64,000 bases of DNA from assembly GCA_007258455.2 (NCBI GenBank), contig VDFB02000001.1:14405747-14469746 (forward strand), in the 5' to 3' direction. A program made the position numbers and the translations under genes. Position 1 is the first letter of the stretch. Each line of letters starts with the position of its first letter. Shown here piece by piece: positions 24,011 through 34,223 of this stretch. This DNA comes from Sequoia sempervirens. Its lineage: Eukaryota; Streptophyta; Pinopsida; Cupressales; Cupressaceae. The notes below the pieces were generated by a model. It saw only the letters and a list, made by a program, of their open reading frames with translations. It made no database searches and had not been told where the DNA came from.

Positions 24011-25740
24011 GTCCTTGACTAGTCTAAGGAAATTCATTATGGAACTCACCCCTACTTTTTTAGTGCCTGACAATGTAACCAATTTCCAAGTGTTTGAAGA
24101 TGACAAGCACATCCTTGGCTTCATCACCAGTTCTAACATATTCACCTCCCATATCATAGATGTAGTAAAGCCTAAAGAAGCAAAGATTGACATAAAAGGG
24201 GTTATCAACTTGAAGAGAAACACAATATTGAGAGGCATGGTCCAGTTGGAAAGAATATTCGACCTAGATCACATAAGAGATCAAGATCAAAAAACTAAGA
24301 AGGACTTCATAGATAACCAGTGTGGCGCTCACAATCTAGGTACAACAGAAGATGTTAAGAACGTATTTATTGGAAAATTTTGCAACCTAGAAGAAAAGAA
24401 AGGAATCATTGATGCTTTGCATACTTATCATGATGCGATAGCTTAGGGGTATGAGGACTTCAAAATATATGGCACATCAATCATCACTCATACTATCCCC
24501 CTCAAACTAGATGTGAAACCCTTTAGGAAGCAACAATGCCCAATTAATGTGCTGTTGGAACCTATTATATTCAAAGAAGTACAAAATATTCTCTTAGCCC
24601 GAATCATCTTTCCTGTTCGAAATTCCACATGGGTGGAAAATTTGGTGATGGTAAAAAAGAAAAATAGAAAAATTAGGTTATGCATGGATTTTAGGAACCT
24701 GAACTGAGATTCTGAAAAGGATAATTATCTAGTGCCCTCACTGGACGAAGTGCTGCAAATTGTCAATGGTTCACAAATGATTTCTTTTCTAGATGGCTAC
24801 TCAGGATACAACCAAGTAATGGTTCATTATGAAGACAGGCATAAGATGACTTTCACCACAAAATGGGGAACATTTGCATACAGAAGGATGTCATTAGGCT
24901 TAATCAACACAGTTGCAATGTTTCAGTGTTCCATGGATATAGCCTTCAAAGATTCCATTGGAAAATGCATCATCATCTACATGGATGACCTCACAGTGTT
25001 CTCAAAGAAAAGAGGGGACCACATCTTTGATTTATGCAAGGTGTTCCAGAAGTGCAGAGAATTCGGTATGTTGTTGAACCTGAAGAAGTGTATCTTTAGG
25101 GTAATGGATGGAAAATTGTTGGGACACGTGATTTTAGAAAAGGTTATATCCATAGATCCAGAGCGTATTCAGGCCATCTTGAAAAATTCAGCCTCCTAGA
25201 ACTAAGAAAGAAATGAAATCCTTTTTGGAAAGATCAACTTTGTTAGGAAGTTTATCACAAGGTTTGCAAAAATAGTAGAGCTGCTGAATGTAATGCTAAA
25301 GTAGGATGTTAAAGTAGAGTGGACGCCAGAAGCTATTTCATAGAAATAAAGAGGGTTATTGCAGATGCTCCTATGTTGGTCAGCCTAGATTATTCTAAGC
25401 CATTCTATATCTATTCTTTTGCTTCAGACAATTCATGTGCCAGTATGTTAACGCAAAAAGATGACGAAGGAAGTGAGCACCCTATTGCCTTTATGAGTGC
25501 CCCACTAAAGGATGTTGAATTGTGCTACCACAATGTTGAGAAGCAGGCATACGCCTTAGTTAGGGGAGTCAGGAAATTTAGGCATTACATTATGAGAAAT
25601 AAAGTGTTTGCCATTGTACCAAACCCTCCTGTCAAGATATTGTTGATGCAAAATGAACTAGGGGAAAGGAGAGTAAAATAGGTTACACTGTTACAAGAAT
25701 ATGACATGGAGATCCAACCCATGAATCTAGTTTGAGGGTA
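24011..25740 (+). pseudogene. RT and RNase H, element A copy 1
   Basis: A linker of about 450 bp precedes the RT. RT blocks are QQCPINVLLEPIIF, RNSTWVENLVMVKKKNRK, FLDGYSGYNQV and the catalytic IYMDDLTVFSK with YMDD intact. The thumb reads NLKKCIF. RNase H follows from about 25320, with FYIYSFASDNSCASML, where the usual Asp of the first motif is Ser, and EKQAYALVRGVRKFRHY. A frameshift lies near 25200-25230, and stops at 24703 and 25303. Confidence 0.83.
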
Positions 25741-27073
25741 AGCTCTCATGCGTACAATGGTAGAAACAGAACAAGAACTCACGATTTAGTGGTGCCACTT
25801 GGAGGATGTCTCTCCAGATGAATGGTATGTTGACATCGTGTATTACTTGTTGAATAACAAATGTCTGCCATGGTTGCAGGGGGTCTAGAAACAAGATCTA
25901 AGGCTGAAAAGTAACAATTACATGCTAAAGGAAGTCATGTTGTACAAGAAGAATCATGAAGGAATCTACCTCAGATGCCTAGGGAAAGCATAAGCAGTTG
26001 AAGTGCTGAAGGAATTCCATGACAAATTTGGAACAAGACATGGATCCTGTCCTTCAATAGCCCATCAGATCCTGCGGGCTGAATATTACCAGATGACCCT
26101 ATTCAAAGATGCTCATAATCATGTTAGATCCTGCCACATTTTCCAAACTACTGCTATCAAGGAGAGGTATTTTACTGTTCCACTATAGCCAATTGTTAAG
26201 GTAAAGTATTTTTCTTATTAGGGACTCAACTTCATTGGTATGGTAAGCCCACCATCCTCTACGGGTCACAGGTACATTCTAACTGCAATTGATTATTGTA
26301 GTAGATGGACAAAGGCAATTTCTTGTAGGCAATGCACAACTGGGGTAGTAACTAAGTTTCATGAAAGCTTTATTATCAATTGCTTTGGATGCTCGTTTGC
26401 ATTAGTGTGTGATAATGGTCATGCCTTCGCTTCTCTTAAATTTACAAGTTGGGCATTTGATTACGATATTGTGCTAAAATTTTCATCCAACTACTATCCC
26501 CAAGGCAATGGGTTAGCTAAATCCACAAATAAGAACATGTTAGATGTCATACACAATCTGTTAGACAAGAACCCAAGGGATTGGCACACCCAGTTGCGGT
26601 TTGCTCTGTGGGTAGATCACACTTGACATAAGGCTACTAGGAACTTCCCCATATCACCTCATTTATGGTTTAGAGCATGTTTTCCCAATCCTCCTCAACA
26701 TTCCCACACTACAATTTATCAACACCTATTACAAAGAGGGGGAATGTCTTGAGGTTCGTCTAACTGAATTACTCCACCTTGAAGAAAAATGTGATGAAGC
26801 CATGTAAAAAATTTCCAAAAACTAGGGTGTAGTCAAAAGATGGTTCGATCGCAAAGACAGAGTTAAGACCTTTAGAATTGCTGACAAAGTGCTATGTTGG
26901 GACAAGGCCCATGAGAAGAAAGGGGGACATGACAAATTCGACAAGCTCTGGCTTGGCCCCTTTCAAATTTTGAGATTCTAGGAGATAATGCCTTTTGCCT
27001 GAAAATGCTTACTAGAGAAGATGCCATGTTGCCAGTCAACAGGCAATACTTTATGCATTATTTCCTCGCCTAA
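25741..27073 (+). pseudogene. Integrase, element A copy 1
   Basis: The zinc domain reads EFHDKFGTRHGSCP and then VRSCHIFQTTAIKER, where the second cysteine of the CxxC pair is missing. The catalytic core has GLNFIGMVSPPSS with Asn in place of the first catalytic Asp (26228-26230), LVCDNGHAF with the second Asp, and GNGLAKSTNK with Lys in place of the catalytic Glu (26519-26521). The C-terminal domain (DKLWLGPFQI) ends at the TAA at 27071-27073. The product would be catalytically dead. Confidence 0.83.
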
Positions 27074-27590
27074 GTTGTTCAAGCTCACCCTTGTACATAG
27101 TTAGAATAGGTCTTTTTCTTTGCTATGCTTTCACATATTTTGTTGACCCTTATTTTTTTGAGGATGTTGTTTGGTCTTGATGCAGTGGTTGCACTTGGCC
27201 TTCTCAAATAGCTCACTTTGTTGCACATTCCTCTTTGTTCCATAGATAAGTCTTCATGAGTTACCAAGAATTTTTGTTTGCTCCTGTGAATTAGGTCTCT
27301 TCACTTGAACTTCAGCTTAACCCAGAATAAAACCCTTATTTGAGTCCTCTCACACTTATCTCAAAGTTCACATAACATGCACTTTAAATAACTCTTGATG
27401 AACTATATGATAGTTATCATGAAGCCTTGGCAAGTGAAAAATATTAAATATGCTCTAGTGACCATCGCAGTCTCCAAACTCACTATAAGATTCATTGCTT
27501 ATACAATTGAGCAAAAGAGTATTAAAAGAAAGGCATGAAAGAAAAGAAAAGACAAAAAATATTGAAAACAAACAACTATGTGGGTGTGCG
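27074..27590 (+). other. Post-pol non-coding segment, element A copy 1
   Basis: It matches 53201-53715 in A2. A purine-rich run (about 27528-27560) could be a polypurine tract. I see no gene. Confidence 0.6.
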
Positions 27591-27702
27591 AGCAACTCTA
27601 TCCAGGCTATGGATGCCCAGCTGGCAATAGAGCCATGTTCGTGAGGATTGTAGCGACAACTCCATCGGGGCTATGGATGCCTGACTGGCAGTGAAGCAAT
27701 GT
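27591..27702 (+). repeat. 64-bp direct repeat pair after pol, A1
   Basis: Two diverged copies of a unit containing gcaactctatc and ggctatggatgcc start 64 bp apart. The same pair occurs in A2. A 'ggggcta' motif here resembles the segment that Tat-lineage elements often carry just before the 3' LTR. Confidence 0.65.
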
Positions 27703-30290
27703 CTAGGTTACTTAAATTGGGTTAGATTACCTATGTTGATTGCCTTGGATGATTGGTAATTATCCTCTATAGTTTCTAAGGGAGGGGAAGGAACTCACTG
27801 CACACACTTCTGAGGTACTCCGTGACCTGATTCAATTAAGGATTTTGTTCTCCTTTGATCCTTGAGTTCATTGACAACACCTGCTTTTGGTCTATGAAAC
27901 CAAATATTGTGGGTTCTGAATGAATCCTTATCCTTGAAATGCTCAAGAGCATTATCCCAATATAGTTTCCATTTGTTGTGCCTATTGCACACACGTCCTG
28001 TTCGGACCAAGGACCCCCTCTTTTTGTTTCACTTTCACCAGGTCAATTTGCCTTTACCTCATTTTATGTGCCCCTATTTTTTAGCTTAAAATGGGCACAT
28101 GCCTTAAAATTTTCTAAATTCATCTTGACCAAAGTCATTCACTTAAGTTTCATGAGGTTTCCTGCCTTTGTGGAAAATGCCTTGCGAGTTTCTACCCTCT
28201 AGAGGTTGCGTCGTCCTTCGCCTTCTACAGGTCTATTGTTGCAAGTTTCCCTATGCAGACATTTGTCTCTACTTTTCCATTCATTGCATCATTTTTCTCA
28301 CGTCAACCCTTAGTGGACTTCCCACATGTAGGTTCCGCATCCATATCTTCTACCTGGGTCCTTGCCAAACATCCCCCACTGATCGCGGTTCCGCACACCA
28401 ACCCTCGTCCATGTCATATCTGCAATCAATGACATCATTAATGGTGATCAATCTATAAATATCCTACTGTTTGGCTATCATTTTCACCCAAGGAATTCAA
28501 ATTTTGAGAGCTAGGGCTATCTTTGTGCGTGCAAGAAGATTCAGGGACTCCCTTGAGCGATCATTGCTTCCCCATTAGCGTGCTACTAGGTATGGGTCTT
28601 GATCATCCTTTTTTAGGCGCTTGTATCACTTAGGGTTTTAAAGTTGGGAGTTGTAAATTTCATAAATCTAGGCTTTGTGCATGAAGAATCAAAGCCATAC
28701 CCTTTGAGGCACATAAAATTAAGTGTTAAACTCGTGAGTCCTCCTTCACCGTTGAACACTATGAAACCACCAACCCTCACCTCTTTGAACCTCACATTTA
28801 AACCCTTGAACCCTCGACCAAACAACTGATAAACATTTAAAGGGTTCATGGAATCTTGTTTGTGGGAGTTTGCTTCCTTGCGACCATCATTCAATGGCCC
28901 ACTTTGCATAGATCCTCACCTTGAAAGTTCTACCACTCTTGTGTCACAGAATGCCAAACACTTTATTAGAAAAATGGCTAAGTCCTTAAATCTACATGGG
29001 TGCACCCTTGTGGGTTTCCATGTGCGAAACCCCATGTGTCAGTAGTTGTTGATTAACAGTGAGCTGAATGTGGAACCTCGCCATGCAATCCCCTCACCAT
29101 TCATCATCGAATTCATCCCAAGTGTCATGTCCCAGGATAAGTTTCATTGCAGATCCTCCTTTTTGGGTGGCTGCTAGTGGGGGGTCACTCTTATAATTTC
29201 ACTCTTATAATGACGATGCTTAACAACAGAGCTTGTGTATCCTTCCGTCGTGTGGGTCACGCATTCTCCCTTTCCTTAAACACTGACCCAAACTCAAATG
29301 ATGAGAACTTCAAGTCAGAAATCTATTACGGACCCACCCTTGTGGGCTGCCTCAAGTGAAACTTCGCCTTCGCAATGTCATTTCCAATGGAAAATAAAAC
29401 CCAACACCTCACCTCATGAACCCCACATATTGTCTTTCCCAAAAGCCTAAGCCCAATCACCATTGGTGTAAACACAAATTTCAACAAATTTCTGGAATCC
29501 ATTTGAAGAAAAAAGGAAAACTCATAATTCTTAATTCCATTGCAAGCCTTCTTATGAGGCCACCATTTTCGAAAGGGCATTCCTCCAACGACCATTGTTT
29601 TATAGTGAAGTCTATGTGACCTTTTTCCATGTAGGTCTTTCACTCCCGATTGTCATGAACATAACTTTGAACTTGGAAACGAATGTTGAAAATTAAGGGT
29701 GAAATGCCTTTACAAATCCCATTATGCGGGTCACCCTCCGTGGAATGATGCCTACCCCAAGCCACTATCTAACGGCAAAGACTCAATGGTGACCCACTAC
29801 ACAGCTTTGGCACTTCCAAACTCTGTATTCCACAAAGTGACAAATCCTTCAAAGCAAAATGACTGAGAATGACCTCCTTGACATATTCAAGGGATTTTAA
29901 ATGAAATTGACCAAGTAAAAGGACCTTGCGGGTTCCACCATGCGTAAATCCACCTGTGGAACACCGTTTATACAAGGACACACTTTAATGGCTAAACTAA
30001 AACAACAACCCCATTGACGGCCTCCGCATCACCGATCCTCACATCATCTTAAAAGAACACTTAAACAAAGGAAAGTAACTTGAGATGCTTCCGTCACAAA
30101 TTTGCATATGTGCCTGATAGTCTTACACAGAATTTACTCAACGATTAAACCTTGCAGGAATTTCCCATTGGATCGTCACCTGTAGAATTTTGTCTTCCCT
30201 ATACCGATCCTTAGGGCTTTCACCCTGACGACTTCCATAGGGCAGAAACCCACACCTCCAGACCCACATTTCTACAAACTCCACAAACAA
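27703..30290 (+). repeat. Probable 3' LTR / terminal region of element A copy 1
   Basis: The first 730 bases (to about 28430) match 53836-54549 in A2, where D interrupts the match. A TATA-like box lies at 28452-28462. Degenerate words of the type CTTGCGGGTTCCA and CCATGCG recur from about 28180 to 30200, which suggests one continuous repeat region. I could not locate a matching 5' LTR, so the exact ends remain open. Short reading frames here look accidental. Confidence 0.45.
28452..28462 (+). promoter_or_regulatory. TATA-like box in the A1 terminal region
   Basis: tctataaatat followed by a moderately GC-richer leader-like sequence; compatible with an LTR promoter. Single-site evidence only. 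Confidence 0.35.
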
Positions 30291-31810
30291 GCTTAAAATG
30301 ATGAAATGCAATTAATTTTATGGTCTTTTTCAGGATTATGGATGCAATTAATGACATGTTTGGATGGTATAACTAAAATTTTCCCTCCTAATCTATCAAA
30401 ACACTTACTACACCTTTCATGTGCAAAATTTATGGAACTTGTTGAGGGACCAGTGGAGAAGCTGGTGGAGAAAGTAGACAAAGGAAAGAAACCAGCAAGC
30501 ACTCCAAGAGGATGAGGGGTAGGTAAAGGTGAATTTTGACAGGGCAGCTCATGGCAACCCAATCCCATCAGGTGCAGGATATATTATAAGGGATCATAAT
30601 GATGAATGGATGGCCATATGGGAAAAAATATTAAGGGATGGTATGAATAACAAAGTAAAGTTCCAAGCTACATGGTTAGGCTTAAATATTTGCAAAAGAC
30701 TAGGGTGTCCAAAATCCATCTTGAAGGAGATTCTATGTTAGTGATCAACACAATATGTAAGAACGCAACTCTAAACTAGAAATTAGAAAAATGGCTAATT
30801 TGAATTGCGAGGGAGTTAGAGGGATTTGAAGATTTAAAATCTCTCATGTTTACAGGGAATGGAATGTCGAAGCCGACCAATTATCTAAAGATACACTCAA
30901 TATTTTCGATGTTTCTGATGGGACACCAACAATTAATACTAGTCATGTCACACAAGCGATCTATCCTAGAAAGATACAAGATATCAAGATCAAGGAAAGG
31001 TTTGGAAGGGGTATTAAATGTTGAAGGATGAAGGTGGTGGTGGATAGTATTTAAAACAAGCAACAATAGGGAGTAGTTGACAAAATAAACCATGGAAACC
31101 ATAATTTTCTTGGGTGCAAAGGAGAGGTAGATGCCTTTTCGTGGTGTGGTCTTGAACACAAGGCTCAAAAGGATTTTCAATGTAGAGGATGCATAAACAT
31201 TGGAGGCGATAAATAGATTCTAGGAGCTAGGTTTCTCTTCTCCACATACTATTTCAGAGTTAATCCGAATATAACATCCATGTTCATGGCTTGGTTGTTG
31301 CACGTGCGGGAGGAGGAAGGCATGGTGCGGTTCCTAATTAGGCATTTAGTTAAAGTGCAATGGAATGAAGCCATGGAATTTTACCTAAGCATGGTTGTGG
31401 AGGGACTGGGGATAAGACTGATAGGTGGTGTTTGGTCATAGTTATCTCTACCAATTAATAGCTTGTGGATCTATTTTTTCATATGGAGTGTTGGTGAAGA
31501 TACGAAAGCTCATATGGTGGAAGTCTCAAGTAATATAAATCTACTAAAGGAGCTATCTGGTGCATACATCTTGGATAATGAGTTTGCAGTTCTGGCTTTA
31601 CCAGTAGTTGAAGAGGACCTTGACCAATTAGAGGCGAGAGAAGCATATGTGGTGGCTATAGAGGTAGCAGACTAGGTGGGTGTGCCCATGGTGATGGAAA
31701 GTATTAAATTATGGCTTATCTCTTTATATTTTTGTAACGTTTCCCTAAATGGTTAAGTGATGTATTGGGGTTAGGCCCCCTTTTGTGCCTAATTTATATA
31801 TCCAAAAAAT
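30291..31810 (+). mobile_element. 5'-truncated LINE fragment with RNase H remnant
   Basis: At 30523-30741 the frame reads NFDRAAHGNPIPSGAGYIIRD, the start of the RNase H domain carried at the end of ORF2 in plant LINEs. After a frameshift it continues with GDSMLVINTICKNA and, near 30855, YREWNVEADQLSKDTLN, which closes that domain. About 750 bp of 3' sequence follow, ending ccaaaaaat at about 31808, a possible short poly(A) end. No RT is present. I could not find a target duplication, so the boundaries are approximate. The frame at 31463-31675 is unidentified. Confidence 0.65.
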
Positions 31811-32542
31811 GGTTGAGTACAATTCAACTCTTAGAAGGAGAAATTTTTCATTCTCACACTATATAGGAAGCAAAGATTATTTAAGATCTTCAGTTAAGGA
31901 AATGAATAAAGAATAATATGGTCAGTCTATGAGCCAAGATATGGTTAATTACATTGTGGATTCTTCTTATGACAAGTTTGAAATCATTTCTTTAAATATT
32001 TTATCATGCATGATGAATGAAAATGTTTCCTTCTTAATATATGTCTTTAATTTATGCAACATGGATGATAGAATAGGCTACTATCTAATATGTGTATCAT
32101 GAAACCCTATGTCGATGCATTTTCTTATGTTAAATTGCATTCTATTTATAAAACCTCAATTGTATTCTTTCTACTTTTATAACATTTTTCTAAGATTGAA
32201 TCTTTGTATTTATTACTCTTCTTTTTTGTATTTATTATTATCCTTTCCCAAATTTTAGTTTTTGTTTCTTTGTCTTTCTTAATTTTCATTCAAAATCATA
32301 CCCCTTGAAAAGCTCTAGAATTATATCTTACAAGGGAGTTGTCGCTCTCAAACATAGGATAAGGATGCTATGATCTCTCCAATTGTTGGAATATTTGTCA
32401 CTGCCCATTTGATGAGTCTAATTTATTTATAATGAAATATCATAACAACATTTTTTTTACCAACAAGACATAACATGTTTGTTTTTATATTTCATCACAT
32501 AGGGTACAAGAATTTAGGTGTAATTTTATATGACCTGTATTA
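31811..32542. other. AT-rich spacer with no recognisable gene
   Basis: AT-rich sequence between the LINE remnant and element E. I see no coding region, RNA gene or repeat unit that I can support. Confidence 0.6.
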
Positions 32543-32868
32543 TGTAAGGAAAATGAGATGCAGAAACAATTCTCCTAATGTCAATACCTCAGAGAAGAAT
32601 GTAGATATACTTTTAATTTTTTTCCAATTACAGTTCAACTAAGATGCACTATGAAGTAAATAACAGAGATAGAGTATTTGAAAATCACACATGAACACCA
32701 GATATACATGAAAAAACCCTTTCGGGAGAAAAACCCACCACACCAAGAGAAATTGCTTTGTATTATAGCAATAAAGATTACATGCAAACGTCAGACTTAT
32801 CTTTTTGGTGTCTGTTTACAACAACATTCACCATGAACAATCTTTGAACAGAAACTTTCAAGTTACAA

Positions 32869-32879
32869 CCTTTATAGAT
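32869..32879 (-). promoter_or_regulatory. TATA-like box in the 3' LTR of E
   Basis: Minus strand ATCTATAAAGG. In the 5' LTR the same site reads ATCTGTAAAGG, so the presumed active promoter copy is damaged. Confidence 0.45.
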
Positions 32880-33103
32880 TAGAATACATCTACTGATCAT
32901 ACAATAATCTATCGAATCAACCTTCGAACCAACCAATCACAATCTGCAATCACAAAGTATATCCTTGTTGTTCCATGTCCATCAAGCTTCCTCATAGAAC
33001 TATCATAATGAACAATCTTCCAACTTTTCAGATTCGGCTTCTCCTATTCGTCCACGAGATTCCACATAGGACGGTCAATCAGTCAACAAAATCTGCACTA
33101 TGT

Positions 33104-33144
33104 TGGCATCTCGGTGAGACACTAATAGTGTCTCGCCGATGCCA
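33104..33144 (-). other. Hairpin module in the 3' LTR of E
   Basis: A 41-base inverted repeat: arms tggcatctcggtgagacac and gtgtctcgccgatgcca around a short centre, with a two-base bulge. It resembles modules in the Ty3 LTRs of B and D. Confidence 0.65.
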
Positions 33145-34129
33145 CATAACCTTCATATTGATGTCACCAACAGTCATTGTTATCACCAAGACGTCCTATC
33201 GAGCTTTCATGTGTTATGCCGAACCACCAAACAGTCGCCCAAACCTATCACTTTCACCAGGAGATCATAACGAGTCACCAAAGGTTATACCAAAGTCACA
33301 AGTCATATCGAGCTCCAAAGAATAGTCAGCAAGACTTACATCTCTCGCCGAGAGAACATACCAAACTCCAAGACTTACCCCGAAGTGTTCATCTATCACC
33401 AAGATTTATATCGAAGATCCCTTATCATTGGCGAGACTTACATTCTTCGCTGGGACTTCTTCCCGAGATCATTTGGGTTACCCCGATAGCCATAGGCTAT
33501 CGGCAAGACATCCTTCAGTCGCTAAGATGTTTCTCCGAAACCCTTCCAGTTACACTGAACACCGAACAGTTGGCAAGACTTAGCACTCTTGCCAAGACCT
33601 TTCCCCGATCGCTTTGAGTTACTCTGATGAACGTTTGGATGTGTCCCCGTCGGTGTGACCTTCACTGTTCACTAAGACCTCACATTGGGATCTTTATGTT
33701 ATGGCGAAGACATCATATGTATTCCTGTTTGCGAGAAATTTTCACTTTGCCGAGACATCATAACAAAACAAACACGTCACTCCAATGAACCCAAGTGCAT
33801 TCCTGTTGGCGAGACTTTAATGATTCATTGGGACTTCTCACCAAGCCGCTAAAGGTTATCCTGAAGCCCGTGGTCACCATGAGTCTCCCCGATACATGAT
33901 TGAATGGCATGTCAGCCAATGAAATCCACATGATAAGAGGTCATAGCGAATACACTGTCACAGCGAAGGCACCAAAGAATAAGCGTTCGACAAGACTTCT
34001 GCAAGGTCACAACGACTTGTTCAAAATAGAATGTATCAAAGCTGCTAGTCGGCCAGACATGATAGATGTGATACCGACTTCTCTCCAATGGAGGTTTCAG
34101 CCTATATTGATTGAAGCATAATTCCAACA

Positions 34130-34140
34130 ATCTCCCACTT
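34130..34140 (-). promoter_or_regulatory. Polypurine tract of element E
   Basis: Minus strand AAGTGGGAGAT directly before the LTR start TGTTGG. This is the classic copia polypurine tract used to prime plus-strand DNA. Confidence 0.85.
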
Positions 34141-34223
34141 GACGAAGATCATACAGGACCTCCAGAGCACAACATAACTTACTGAAAAACATGGGCACTA
34201 AGGCCCATTGAACTGGCACACCA

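Larger units (their letters stand above)
32543..34129 (-). repeat. 3' LTR of element E (left)
   Basis: On the minus strand it opens TGTTGGAATTATGCTTC at 34129 and ends TTCCTTACA at 32543. It contains a TATA-like box (32869-32879), the hairpin module at 33104-33144 and many words of the type GGCGAGAC or CTCGCCGAG on both arms between 33100 and 34000. Confidence 0.9.

Noticed and set aside
28613..29643. Several frames of 60-105 codons between 28168 and 30000
   Set aside because: They overlap on both strands, contain no known motif and lie in a region of degenerate repeats.
31463..31675. A 70-codon frame that could be a small gene
   Set aside because: It sits in the 3' part of a LINE remnant, has no recognisable domain and no conserved counterpart in the window.
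33177..33617. A 146-codon plus-strand frame in the LTR of E
   Set aside because: It arises from the GGCGAGAC-word cluster in the LTR; the counterpart in the other LTR is broken, and the composition is Ser/His/Arg-rich without a motif.
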